Positions 6,915-14,836 are shown, counted from the stretch's first letter. The stretch: DNA of 14,864 nt from Bacteroidota bacterium (GCA_002401055.1 NVRZ01000051.1:1-14864); one strand, 5' to 3'. The notes: generated from the letters alone by a model not told the origin. Translations and numbers: made by a program.

Positions 6915-7782
6915 ATATTTTTTCTCTTCTGTAGATCAGGAAGATTAACCCTGAAACGATAGCGAGACTTGTCAAGAGCAATATGGTTTCGCCTTCAAGT
7001 GTTCCAACATTATCCGCATCAAAATCAATTAAATCCTTTTCTATTAGGTATGAAAAGATGACTGCCGCTGCGTTATTTATAAAGTGGCATATCATTGGAA
7101 GCCAAAGTGAACCGCTCCACACAAAGAGGTAGCCAAACAACACGCCCAATATCGCTCTTGGAATGAATCCGTAAAACTGTCCGTGGATCGCACTGAACAG
7201 AATGGCAGCTATCCAAATGCTTAAGTGTGCATTATTGCTTGCTTCATATATGGCCTTTTGCACTATTCCTCGAAAAAACAACTCTTCACTCACCGCTGCC
7301 ACCAGTGCAATCATAAATAAGTTGAGTAGCAAGTCCATTGTAGAGTCCATGTGCAAGAATATTTCCGTTAGTTTCTCGGCATTGGCCTCTGCACTTCGCA
7401 TCCATTCCTCTACTCCTTTTAAAAAATCAGGGAAGGCCATGGTGCTGTTTAATTCAATCATCCAATTGATTAATGGTAGCGATGCCAACATGAGCAGAAC
7501 AGAAAAAACGACAGATGACAGTTTTGGAACTGAATGAAGTTGGAAATAGCGCAACTTCTCAGGAGTTAATAGATAAACGAATGCGATTGCAGGAGCGATA
7601 AATATCAGAACTGAACTTACAATTTGGCTTAGCTTTAGAATTATCAGGTCACTCTTATCATATCCGTCTAAGGAAATAGTCTCTCCAGCAGAGAGTACAA
7701 CGAGTAATCCGATGATGAATATGTAAGTGAATATAGCACCAAGTTTAAGTGCAGTATTTAGTGCTCCTGATGAGACTTCCAT
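6901..7782 (-). CDS. CPBP family intramembrane metalloprotease
   Basis: A 293-residue polytopic protein with the CPBP (CAAX protease and bacteriocin-processing, Rce1-like ABI) motifs: EELFFRG (E166, E167, R171), FSAIHGQFYGFIPRAILG (F196, H200) and HFINN (H233, N237). These glutamate and histidine residues form the active site of Rce1-type glutamic endopeptidases in the membrane. Further hydrophobic segments lie at about 11-31, 52-72, 88-108, 150-166, 208-224 and 266-285. The ATG at 7782 is the natural start. The target is unknown; bacterial members act in prenyl-protein-like processing, bacteriocin self-immunity or peptide maturation, and nothing nearby points to one of these. It is divergent from the Dus gene and its 3' end overlaps exbD. 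Confidence 0.9.
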   Translation of the reverse strand: MEVSSGALNTALKLGAIFTYIFIIGLLVVLSAGETISLDGYDKSDLIILKLSQIVSSVLIFIAPAIAFVYLLTPEKLRYFQLHSVPKLSSVVFSVLLMLASLPLINWMIELNSTMAFPDFLKGVEEWMRSAEANAEKLTEIFLHMDSTMDLLLNLFMIALVAAVSEELFFRGIVQKAIYEASNNAHLSIWIAAILFSAIHGQFYGFIPRAILGVLFGYLFVWSGSLWLPMICHFINNAAAVIFSYLIEKDLIDFDADNVGTLEGETILLLTSLAIVSGLIFLIYRREKIFIRQ

Positions 7783-7802
7783 AATTGTAACTTAAAAAGT
7801 GA

Positions 7803-7810
7803 TAATTTTG
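7803..7810 (+). promoter_or_regulatory. Possible -7 element for the Dus gene
   Basis: TAATTTTG is an exact TAnnTTTG match ending 18 bp before the GTG at 7829. The nearest upstream TTG (7785-7787) is only 15 bp away instead of about 20, so the -33 element is not convincing. Confidence 0.4.
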
Positions 7811-7828
7811 CATCTATAAAAGATCGCT

Positions 7829-8821
7829 GTGGTAAAAATAGCAAATATCGATTTGGGGGAATTTCCCCTCTTGCTCGCCCCTATGGAGGACGTTAGTGAT
7901 CCGCCATTCCGTGCATTGTGCAAGGAGCAGGGCGTTGACCTGATGTTCACCGAGTTTATATCTTCAGAGGGCTTGATAAGAGACGCTGCAAAGAGCATGA
8001 AGAAACTGGACGTTTTCGAATATGAACGGCCCATTGGTATTCAAATTTTCGGAAGTGAAATTGAGTCGATGAAAAGGGCAACTGAAATTGCTGATGCGGC
8101 AAAGCCTGACCTAATAGATATCAACTATGGATGCCCCGTAAAACAAGTCGCCTGTAAAGGGGCTGGAGCTGGCATTTTGCTTGATGTACCTAAAATGGTA
8201 GAGATGACTTCTGCTATAGTTAAATCTACTTCATTGCCGGTTACAGTTAAAACCAGGCTGGGTTGGGATGAACAAACTAAATATATTGTAGACGTAGCTG
8301 AAAGGCTTCAGGATGTTGGTATCAAGGCGATTTCCATACATGGGCGAACAAGGAAGCAGATGTACAAAGGAAGCGCTGATTGGACGTTAATTGGTGAAGT
8401 GAAGAATAATCCCAGGATGCACATTCCTGTGTTCGGTAATGGCGATATAGAGAGCGCTGAGAAGGTGATTGAAGTAAAAGAGAAATATGGTGTAGATGGC
8501 GTGATGATTGGAAGGGCGAGTATTGGATATCCATGGATATTTAGCGAAATCAAGCATTACATAAAACATGGAGAGTTACCGCCTCCTCCTACCATTGAAA
8601 GCAGAGTGTCTGTGTGTCGATCACATCTGATGAAATCAGTTGCATGGAAAGGTGAAAGACGGGGCATCCTCGAAATGAGACGACATTATTCAAGTTATTT
8701 CAAAGGCTTTGCGAATTCGAAAGAATATAGAATGCAGCTTGTAACCACCGATGAGCTCGATAAATTACATATGGTTCTGGATGACATTCTTCAAAAACTA
8801 TCTTATGCCGAAGTTGCCTAG
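7829..8821 (+). CDS. dusB: tRNA-dihydrouridine synthase, DusB-like
   Basis: A 330-residue FMN-dependent enzyme that reduces uridines in the tRNA D-loop. The TIM-barrel motifs are intact: LLLAPMEDVSDPPFR (14-28, FMN site), DINYGCPVKQVACKGAGAGIL (97-117) with the catalytic Cys102, VKTRLGW (140-146) with the flavin-contacting lysine, ISIHGRTRKQMYKGSADW (168-185) with His171, FGNGDIES (202-209) and DGVMIGRASIGYPWIF (223-238) at the phosphate-binding end. The order and length fit the DusB/NifR3 branch. The start is GTG at 7829, since no in-frame ATG precedes the conserved N-terminus. It ends 6 bp from the stop of the convergent permease gene, leaving no room for a separate terminator. I am sure of the family and fairly sure of the DusB assignment. 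Confidence 0.93.
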   Translation: MVKIANIDLGEFPLLLAPMEDVSDPPFRALCKEQGVDLMFTEFISSEGLIRDAAKSMKKLDVFEYERPIGIQIFGSEIESMKRATEIADAAKPDLIDINYGCPVKQVACKGAGAGILLDVPKMVEMTSAIVKSTSLPVTVKTRLGWDEQTKYIVDVAERLQDVGIKAISIHGRTRKQMYKGSADWTLIGEVKNNPRMHIPVFGNGDIESAEKVIEVKEKYGVDGVMIGRASIGYPWIFSEIKHYIKHGELPPPPTIESRVSVCRSHLMKSVAWKGERRGILEMRRHYSSYFKGFANSKEYRMQLVTTDELDKLHMVLDDILQKLSYAEVA

Positions 8822-8827
8822 GTACCT

Positions 8828-10045
8828 CTAAGATACGCTGATACTCTTTGTAGAGATTCTGCTAATCGGCAACCAACTGGCCAACAATCCGATTACCGTT
8901 ACTGTTACAAAAATATAAACTAGATCAGGTGCCTGTAAGGAAACAGGAATCGAATCCGTCACAAAATTCTCTCCGAGTTTTACCAATCCGTAGTTCTGTT
9001 GTAAATAACAAATTATGGATCCGATTATTATTCCTGAAATATTTCCAAGAAAAGTGATCATCATGCTTTCATTAAAAAAAATACGCTTGATCACGGAAAT
9101 TTCTGCCCCGATGCTCCACAGAATTCCGATGTCTTTCTTCTTATCCATAATGATCATGGTAAGAGATGCCATTGAATTAAATGTTGCAATAACTAATATG
9201 AAAGTAAGAATGAGAAACACTGCCCATTTTTCGGTTTTCATTATCTTATAAAGAAAATCATGTTGTTCATAACGATTGGCCACGGTAAAACTTGGCCCTA
9301 CGATTGCTTTAATTTCTTCTTGAACTGAGGTTAAATCTGCCTTGGCACCAACCGCAATTTCTACGGAAGATATTTGTTGATCGTATTGCAACAGATCTTT
9401 GGCAAAACTCAATGGAACCAGCACATACTTTATATCGAAATCTTTTTGAATAGAGAAAACCCCACTGGTATGGATCTTTTTTGTAATGAACGCATCATTG
9501 GGGTTAATTGTCTTTTTTAATCCACGTTTCGGCATATATATCGTAAGTGGATTGAATTGATCGTTAACGCTTATTCCCAAAGAATTGGCAATTCCCTGAC
9601 CGACAATAGCCTGGGGGACATCATATTCTAGAAGTTTTAATACTCCAGCAGTCATCATTGTGTCAAGCCCTGTCATTTTCAAAAAGTCATCCTCCACACC
9701 CTTAACGGTACCGATATATTGTTGTTTGCGATATTCCAGCAATGCGTTTTCTTCAACCACATCTACATAATAGGCTACACCATCCAGCTTTTTTAATTGC
9801 TCCTTCGGAAAAGTGCTGGCATTAAAAGTTTTTCCTTCAACTGCTGTTATTTTAATATCCGGATCAAATGCGTCGAAAAGTGAAATGACCAGATTTTCTA
9901 ATCCATTAAATGCGGATAGAACAACTACAAGTGCCAGAGTACCTATAGCGACGGCGACCACTGAGAATCCCGAAATGATGTTCACCACATTTTGAGATTT
10001 CTTGGAGAACAGATACCTGCGAGCGATGAATAAAGGGAGTCTCAT
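8828..10045 (-). CDS. LolC/LolE-type ABC transporter permease (FtsX family)
   Basis: A 405-residue permease of the lipoprotein-releasing complex type. The N-terminal LFIARRYLFSKKSQNVVNII (5-24) with the following helix (about 24-46, ending SAFNGLE) is typical of LolC/LolE. A large periplasmic domain (about 50-270) follows, then three helices with the FtsX/MacB signature (NSMASLTMIIMDKKKDIGILWSIGA, then SGIIIG and the final helix near 375-395). With the ATPase LolD, not present here, it would extract lipoproteins from the inner membrane for transfer to the outer membrane. I start at ATG 10045 (MRLPLFIARR); a TTG at 10087 would add 14 unrelated residues. It is downstream of rbfA and the methyltransferase on the same strand. 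In many Bacteroidota rbfA and this permease are direct neighbours. Confidence 0.9.
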   Translation of the reverse strand: MRLPLFIARRYLFSKKSQNVVNIISGFSVVAVAIGTLALVVVLSAFNGLENLVISLFDAFDPDIKITAVEGKTFNASTFPKEQLKKLDGVAYYVDVVEENALLEYRKQQYIGTVKGVEDDFLKMTGLDTMMTAGVLKLLEYDVPQAIVGQGIANSLGISVNDQFNPLTIYMPKRGLKKTINPNDAFITKKIHTSGVFSIQKDFDIKYVLVPLSFAKDLLQYDQQISSVEIAVGAKADLTSVQEEIKAIVGPSFTVANRYEQHDFLYKIMKTEKWAVFLILTFILVIATFNSMASLTMIIMDKKKDIGILWSIGAEISVIKRIFFNESMMITFLGNISGIIIGSIICYLQQNYGLVKLGENFVTDSIPVSLQAPDLVYIFVTVTVIGLLASWLPISRISTKSISVS

Positions 10046-10145
10046 GATAATAATGTTCAAGGCTAAATAATTAAAATCAAAAGTCAAATATTAAACTGCA
10101 AATCACAAATTAAATGTGGTAATATCACGCCATCAATATTGGCGC

Positions 10146-10180
10146 TTTTCACTTTTGCATTTTTCACTTTGCCTTTTGCA
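10146..10180. repeat. Degenerate short direct repeat
   Basis: TTTTCACTTTTGCA (10146-10159), TTTTCACTTTGCC (10161-10173) and TTTTGCA (10174-10180) are three successive imperfect copies. It may reflect replication slippage in a non-coding spacer; no function is evident. Confidence 0.55.
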
Positions 10181-10233
10181 AAAAAGAACATTCAAAATAA
10201 ATTAGGGAGTATCGTGCTTTACACTTCTCAAAT

Positions 10234-10251
10234 GCCCAAGTGGCCATGGGC
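10234..10251 (-). terminator. Possible weak terminator after the methyltransferase gene
   Basis: Five bases beyond the methyltransferase stop, the minus strand has a GC-rich stem GCCCA/TGGGC with an 8-base loop. It is followed by ATTTGAG, a poor T-tract. The GC content is unusual against the AT-rich surroundings. It could equally slow transcription or protect the 3' end rather than stop the polymerase. Confidence 0.3.
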
Positions 10252-10256
10252 CCGCC

Positions 10257-11081
10257 TTATTTCCAAGCCCTAACAATAAGCCCAGAGCCAGTACTCTGCA
10301 CAATAGCGGTATCCAAATAATTGAGAAAATAGCAAAGTGGGTACGTTATCAGATAATAGAAGGGCAAAATGATATAAAACAATCTGCTAATGCCCAACAT
10401 AAGAATTGGATATTTCATTGAAAGCCTCCATGAAATCTTTCCTGGAGTCCCATAAGAATAACGCGCATCCACCTCAGTAAATCCGGCTGCTTTAAGCTTG
10501 TTCGATATATCCTCAATATTATATCCGTCTCGTACATGTTCCTCTATAAAAGATTCTTCTGAATCACCTTGCACATCCGAGCCACCTTGATCTGAAGGTG
10601 TTGAAATTAACAGCATACTACCTTCTTTCATTGAGGCATAGTAATTTCTGAAAACAAGTTCGTCCTCAAGTATGTGCTCCATCACGTCAACACACAATAC
10701 CAGGTCAAAACATCCTTCTGTTTTAAAGGTGGTGAGGTCATCTGTTTTAAAGAGTACGGATGTTTTTCCAATAGATCGAAAAAAATTATTGCAGTCGCCA
10801 ACTTGCTCTTGCTTCACATCTATCGATAGTATGTTCCAGCTAGAATTTATATTGGAGAGATAATAGGTGTACTGGCCAAATCCCGCTCCGGCATCCAGAA
10901 TATGAGTTTTGTAGTACAATCCGACGGACTTCTTTCGTGCTTTGGTCCATCTTCTTAGTTCCTTATGTACGTGCCAGCTCCTTAGCAAGAGTAAATCCAA
11001 AAGTTTATAAAACAAAATTCGTAGAAAAGGAGTCTTATTGAAAATGTTCCCTAAACCTTTTTTTATCGGGTCGTATTCCAT
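10257..11081 (-). CDS. Class I SAM-dependent methyltransferase with hydrophobic C-terminus
   Basis: A 274-residue protein with a Rossmann-type methyltransferase core: motif I HILDAGAGFGQYTYYL (60-75), which binds S-adenosylmethionine, an acidic residue at the end of strand 2 (D88 in SIDV), and DLVLCVDVMEHILED (126-140), the motif IV/post-IV region of the Methyltransf_11/25 type. STPSDQGG (160-167) is typical of the next loop. Residues about 222-256 form a hydrophobic region with one or two likely membrane-associated helices, suggesting a lipid-linked or membrane substrate. The ATG at 11081 is the only sensible start. It lies 22 bp downstream of rbfA on the same strand and is probably co-transcribed. 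The substrate is unknown; ubiquinone/menaquinone-type, sugar or lipid methylation are all possible. Confidence 0.88.
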   Translation of the reverse strand: MEYDPIKKGLGNIFNKTPFLRILFYKLLDLLLLRSWHVHKELRRWTKARKKSVGLYYKTHILDAGAGFGQYTYYLSNINSSWNILSIDVKQEQVGDCNNFFRSIGKTSVLFKTDDLTTFKTEGCFDLVLCVDVMEHILEDELVFRNYYASMKEGSMLLISTPSDQGGSDVQGDSEESFIEEHVRDGYNIEDISNKLKAAGFTEVDARYSYGTPGKISWRLSMKYPILMLGISRLFYIILPFYYLITYPLCYFLNYLDTAIVQSTGSGLIVRAWK

Positions 11082-11103
11082 GATATGGCTTAAACTAACA
11101 GTA

Positions 11104-11475
11104 TTATTTAAGATTTATGAGATTCTCAATATTTTCATCGTAATCGATGGAGTCGTCGAGGAAGAATTTAATCTGCGGTACCGCTTTTAGTTGGTTTCTT
11201 ACTCTTGCTGCAAGCTTTTTTCGCAGTTCTATTGTATGTCGATTAACTTCTTTCAGCGCAGTTTCTTTTATTTCCATTGCAGCAGAACTTAGTGGTTCTA
11301 ATCCTACGGCAAAAATACTTAGGTATACTTTAGCAATAGAGAGGTCGGGGCTCACCCTTACCAATGAAACAGTGATCATTATTTCTTTGCGTATACTTAA
11401 TCCCGAACTCTGAAATATTAACGCCATTTCCTTTTGCAACATTCTGGAAACTTTGTTTTGACGTTTGGTGTACAT
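11104..11475 (-). CDS. rbfA: Ribosome-binding factor A
   Basis: A 123-residue protein matching RbfA, a KH-fold factor that binds the 30S subunit and assists late maturation of 16S rRNA. The N-terminal helix TKRQNKVSRMLQKEMALIFQ (3-22), then VRVSPDLSIAKVYLSIF (39-55) and the C-terminal LRKKLAARVRNQLKAVPQIKF with the acidic DDSIDYDENI are typical in order and length. I start at ATG 11475 rather than 11523: the shorter form fits the family, and the promoter at 11497-11527 would lie inside the longer one. It heads a minus-strand unit with the methyltransferase and probably the Lol permease. Confidence 0.95.
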   Translation of the reverse strand: MYTKRQNKVSRMLQKEMALIFQSSGLSIRKEIMITVSLVRVSPDLSIAKVYLSIFAVGLEPLSSAAMEIKETALKEVNRHTIELRKKLAARVRNQLKAVPQIKFFLDDSIDYDENIENLINLK

Positions 11476-11496
11476 ATTACGGTACGATTTATGCGG

Positions 11497-11527
11497 CAAA
11501 TGTAATGATTCTCCATGCTGCAACCAA
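11497..11527 (-). promoter_or_regulatory. Bacteroidota-type promoter of rbfA
   Basis: Read on the minus strand, TTG (11525-11527) is followed after exactly 20 bp by TACATTTG (11497-11504), a perfect TAnnTTTG. The -7 element ends 21 bp before the rbfA ATG. Position and geometry both support it. Confidence 0.75.
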
Positions 11528-11579
11528 CGGACTGAATAATTAGGAAAAATTGTTTTCCTGAAAGGAATTACCGCTTTGA

Positions 11580-11610
11580 TTGCGCTGTATTATCTAGTTG
11601 TCTAATTTTG
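11580..11610 (+). promoter_or_regulatory. Bacteroidota-type promoter of the first T9SS cargo gene
   Basis: TTG (11580-11582), a 20-bp spacer and TAATTTTG (11603-11610, perfect TAnnTTTG) lie 46 bp before the ATG at 11657. It is divergent from the rbfA promoter, with about 50 bp between the two -33 elements where a shared regulator could bind. Confidence 0.75.
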
Positions 11611-11656
11611 TTTAATAACCAAACGTATAGATCGATTTAATAAGTAAAGAAGCCAG

Positions 11657-13156
11657 ATGAGATATCTGATATGTATTCTTTTAACGGTGTTCTTAATCCC
11701 ATACTCAACGTTTGCACAAATATCGCTGACGTATTCAGATATGATTAATGTAGATACAACTATATACTGGGCTCGGGATTACAGTTTGGATCCGTCCATT
11801 AATCCGGGAAGTCCCGGAGCAAATACCTGGGATTTTTCACTTCTATACAACAGGAATTTTGATTCTTTAAATTTTGTAAATCCTTCTGCAACACCTTATA
11901 CCGTAAGTTTTCCCTCTGCGAATCTATGCGTACAAAATGATGATGGCTATGAGTACTATACCAAAAATACCTCAGGTATCTATTTTAACGGTGTAGCCTC
12001 AGATTATTTTAATAACGAGGTGTTTCTAACGGTGCGGGTTCAACCATCCCTGACTCTGATAGGATTACCTGCAAACTATTTAAATTCTACCAGTGAAATT
12101 GCAACTTTGAATGAGGTCGTAACTGGAGAGTCTGTTGGTGTTGACAGTTATGACTCGATCTTTTTAACTGGGACGATTCAGATTCAGACGGTTTTTGATG
12201 CGCATGGAACGATGATCATGCCGCTTGATACAGTTACCGTGCTTCGCCAGAAGGTAGTGGAGACCGTTAATTATGAGTTGGTAGGGATAAAGTATTTGTT
12301 AAACGCAGTTTTGTATTCGAATCAATTGGCAAATGAGACTGAAACTTCCTACAACTATGTTTGGTGGACGGACAGCCCAAAAGTTGGATTTCCAATCATT
12401 GATATGGAGGTAGATGTTGGTGACAATGCAAAGCGTATCGAATTTGTGGTCCCTTTTGATGCGAATCTGCAACTGCCAGTGATTACGCAATGCTTTGATT
12501 CATGCGATGCTATAGTTGCGGTCGTTAATGCTAAATCGTCTTTTACTTATTTGTGGTCAGATCCTGCTTCACAAACTTCCCAGTCTGCTTCAGGTCTCTG
12601 CGTAGGAAATTATTTTGTCAGGGTGTCTGATTCGATGGGAGCATACGTGAATATTCCATTCGTTGTTCAGAATAACACACAGCTGACTGGAATTATAAGA
12701 ACTTCAGGCGTTTCATGCCTCGATTGTTCAGATGGGCAAATGAGGATTGAGGCTATTGATGGTACTCCTCCTTATACCTTTCAATGGGATAGTTTGGCAG
12801 GGGGTGGTAACATTGATGTGGCAAGTGGACTCTCAATAAATACATATTCGGTTAATGTTGTAGATGCAAATGGCTGCTCAATAACTGTAAGTGGTGAAAT
12901 GATATTGTTTCAAGGAGTGAAAGTATATCCAAACCCAACCTACGATTTTTTGAACATTACAACTCGTATTAGTGGAGAGGTTGTATTTCGAATATATGAT
13001 CTGTCAGGTAAGAGAATTTCGGAAAATATACTTTCATCAACAACCTCATCAATTTATGTCGGGGGACTAAAAGAAGGCGTTTATTTATACCATATCATAG
13101 GTTCTTCAGATGGATTTGATAAAAGAGGCAAGTTCTGCGTGCTGGGATTTGAGTAA
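11657..13156 (+). CDS. Secreted T9SS type A sorting-domain protein with SprB repeats
   Basis: A 499-residue secreted protein. A signal peptide (1-20, cut before QISL) is followed by an uncharacterised N-terminal region (about 21-275) containing GANTWDFSLL (54-63), FDSLNFVNPSATP (68-80), DAHGTMIMPLDTVTVLRQ (181-198) and NYVWWTD (233-239). Two SprB-like repeats follow: about 279-338 (CFDSC, YLW, LCVGNYFVRVSDS) and about 354-415 (CLDCSDGQ, YTFQW, YSVNVVDANGC). The C-terminus is a type A T9SS sorting domain (VYPNPTYDFLNI at 423-434, then RIYDLSGKRI and LKEGVYLYHI), which directs export through the type IX system and anchoring or release at the cell surface. It is paralogous to the next gene. The function of the N-terminal region is unknown. 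Confidence 0.92.
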   Translation: MRYLICILLTVFLIPYSTFAQISLTYSDMINVDTTIYWARDYSLDPSINPGSPGANTWDFSLLYNRNFDSLNFVNPSATPYTVSFPSANLCVQNDDGYEYYTKNTSGIYFNGVASDYFNNEVFLTVRVQPSLTLIGLPANYLNSTSEIATLNEVVTGESVGVDSYDSIFLTGTIQIQTVFDAHGTMIMPLDTVTVLRQKVVETVNYELVGIKYLLNAVLYSNQLANETETSYNYVWWTDSPKVGFPIIDMEVDVGDNAKRIEFVVPFDANLQLPVITQCFDSCDAIVAVVNAKSSFTYLWSDPASQTSQSASGLCVGNYFVRVSDSMGAYVNIPFVVQNNTQLTGIIRTSGVSCLDCSDGQMRIEAIDGTPPYTFQWDSLAGGGNIDVASGLSINTYSVNVVDANGCSITVSGEMILFQGVKVYPNPTYDFLNITTRISGEVVFRIYDLSGKRISENILSSTTSSIYVGGLKEGVYLYHIIGSSDGFDKRGKFCVLGFE

Positions 13157-13170
13157 ATATGTTCGTCCAA

Positions 13171-13201
13171 TTGCCCCATAATTTATTTATTCATAAATTT
13201 G
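13171..13201 (+). promoter_or_regulatory. Bacteroidota-type promoter of the second T9SS cargo gene
   Basis: TTG (13171-13173), a 20-bp spacer and TAAATTTG (13194-13201, perfect TAnnTTTG) lie 30 bp before the ATG at 13232. It implies the second gene is transcribed on its own and supports the ATG over the TTG at 13199, which falls inside the promoter. The -7 element is also covered by a 7-bp inverted repeat (AATTTAT at 13180-13186, ATAAATT at 13193-13199). Confidence 0.75.
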
Positions 13202-13231
13202 CAATCCATAAATAACCCCAAAACCTTTATC

Positions 13232-14836
13232 ATGTATAAAAAATTACTTTTTTCTCTGGTTACTGTCGCAATGTTATCTGTAACCTCTAAGGCTCAAATC
13301 AGTGTTGATTCAATGGATATGCCAAGTGTTGGCGACACAGTTGTGATGGGCATTGATACTATTCTACCTACTTCTATAATGGTTGGAGATACAGGAGCCC
13401 AAACGTGGGATTTCTCTTCCTTGCAACCAGATCAGTTTGAAACTTTGAGGTATGTGGACCCTTCTACAACTCCGAATGCTACGGATTTTCCAAATTCAAA
13501 CCTGGCGATTGATGGAGTTCAACCAATAATCTTTCAAACACTTGACAGCATGATGCTTGTAACCGATGGATACGCTGGAGATGATCCTTTCGGTGCTGGC
13601 TTGACCGTTGTTGCACCATTTTCTCCTCCACAAACTATCCTCAACCTTCCATCTACACATGGTAGTATGTTCACTGATACTTCCGGTTTTGATGAAACGA
13701 TGTCAACTTCAGCTCTCAATCTGCCTGTTCCGGATTTGGATTCAATAAGATTGGTGCACGATAGTTATGTGACAAGTGTTGTAGATGCTTATGGAAACTT
13801 GACGATACCCGGAAGCGCTACATTAAATACAATTAGGCAACTGTATACAGAAAGTACAATTGACAGTATTTTTATTTACTGCTCTAATACTGCAGATTGC
13901 TTTGTCTTCGTAGCTACCTTGCCTTTTGGATGGAGTTTAATCCCTTCTGCTGTGCTGGATTTACTTGCTCCGGGTCTTACAAATCCATTGCTTGCTACGA
14001 CATACACTTATAAATGGTGGACAAATGGCGAATCTGTTCCAGTTGCGGAAGTGGTAGCGGATAGCGCTGGTGGTAATGCCCTCACCGCTAAATTTAAGCT
14101 TGGAGATAAAATTGTTACGGCAATCGGAACCACAACGGATGCATTGTGTAATTCGGATTGTAATGGAACTGCAAGCGTTACTGTAATGAATGGAACGTCT
14201 CCATTCACTTATTCTTGGAATACTACCCCTGTGCAGACCAATGCAATGGCCACTGGCTTATGTGTTGGAACCTATGACATTATGGTTATTGATGCGGCAG
14301 GAGATACGTCTTATGCAGCAGGAGCAATGATTGCCGAGCCAACTGCTTTGGTGCTTAGTCTGTCAATGATGCCTGATTCTGGAAGTAGCCAGGGTTCAGC
14401 AACAGCGTTAGCAGGTGGTGGAACCGGGTCTCCAACATTTGCATGGAATACCAGTCCTGTGCAAACTGCAGGAACAGCAACTAACTTAACAGCTGGCATA
14501 TACGCAGTTGTTGTAACAGATGCTAATGGATGTACTATCACGGACTCTATTGAGGTTACATTGTTTGTTGGAATAGATAAACATGGAGTGGTGCTAGGTG
14601 AAGTAACCATGTACCCTAATCCAGCGAGTGGCGAAATCCATATCGTTTCAACAGTTTTGGATGTTGAGTTCTTTAATATTTATGACATATCAGGTAAACT
14701 ACTCATGAATGTTAATATTGAAAGCGGCTCGAATACGATGAGTGTTTCAAACTTGATGGATGGTATGTATGTGTACCAAATAGTAAACAAATCCGGTGAA
14801 GTGATCAAGAACGGAAAGTTTTCAGTTCTTAAGTAA
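13232..14836 (+). CDS. Secreted T9SS type A sorting-domain protein with SprB repeats (paralogue of the preceding gene)
   Basis: A 534-residue protein from the ATG at 13232. Signal peptide about 1-21 (ending SKAQ). The N-terminal region (about 22-295) repeats landmarks of its neighbour in the same order: GAQTWDFSSL (55-64), FETLRYVDPSTTP (69-81), DAYGNLTIPGSATLNTIRQ (185-203) and YTYKWWTN (258-265). SprB-like repeats occupy about 301-369 (CNSDCNGTASV, FTYSWN, GLCVGTYDIMVIDAAG) and about 383-440 (GSSQGSATALAGG, FAWN, AGIYAVVVTDANGC). The T9SS type A sorting domain covers about 456-534 (MYPNPASGEIHI, NIYDISGKLL, LMDGMYVYQI, NGKFSVLK). The two repeats share a near-identical TPVQT/SPVQT stretch, pointing to recent internal duplication. 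Likely surface-exposed or released; possibly adhesive, but this is inferred from SprB repeats alone. Confidence 0.92.
   Translation: MYKKLLFSLVTVAMLSVTSKAQISVDSMDMPSVGDTVVMGIDTILPTSIMVGDTGAQTWDFSSLQPDQFETLRYVDPSTTPNATDFPNSNLAIDGVQPIIFQTLDSMMLVTDGYAGDDPFGAGLTVVAPFSPPQTILNLPSTHGSMFTDTSGFDETMSTSALNLPVPDLDSIRLVHDSYVTSVVDAYGNLTIPGSATLNTIRQLYTESTIDSIFIYCSNTADCFVFVATLPFGWSLIPSAVLDLLAPGLTNPLLATTYTYKWWTNGESVPVAEVVADSAGGNALTAKFKLGDKIVTAIGTTTDALCNSDCNGTASVTVMNGTSPFTYSWNTTPVQTNAMATGLCVGTYDIMVIDAAGDTSYAAGAMIAEPTALVLSLSMMPDSGSSQGSATALAGGGTGSPTFAWNTSPVQTAGTATNLTAGIYAVVVTDANGCTITDSIEVTLFVGIDKHGVVLGEVTMYPNPASGEIHIVSTVLDVEFFNIYDISGKLLMNVNIESGSNTMSVSNLMDGMYVYQIVNKSGEVIKNGKFSVLK

Larger units (their letters stand above)
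10046..10256. other. Gap between methyltransferase and permease genes: AT-rich, low complexity
   Basis: About 210 bp without a credible ORF. It contains a degenerate direct repeat (10146-10180), a short hairpin at 10128-10144 (CGCCA / TGGCG, loop of 7) and a GC-rich hairpin at 10234-10251. No TAnnTTTG element was found here on the minus strand, so the start of a separate permease transcript is not visible. Confidence 0.5.

Noticed and set aside
10128..10149. Hairpin plus CTTTT resembling a plus-strand intrinsic terminator
   Set aside because: No plus-strand gene lies upstream, the stem is 5 bp, and on the minus strand no T-run follows.
14311..14610. Long antisense ORFs within the second T9SS gene (also 13534-13719 and 14008-14208)
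   Set aside because: They are shadows of a well-supported secreted protein and show no domain, start signal or neighbour support.
11657..14836. Possible phase-variable or mobile cassette around the T9SS pair
   Set aside because: No recombinase, inverted terminal repeats or flanking target duplications are visible; simple tandem duplication explains the pair.
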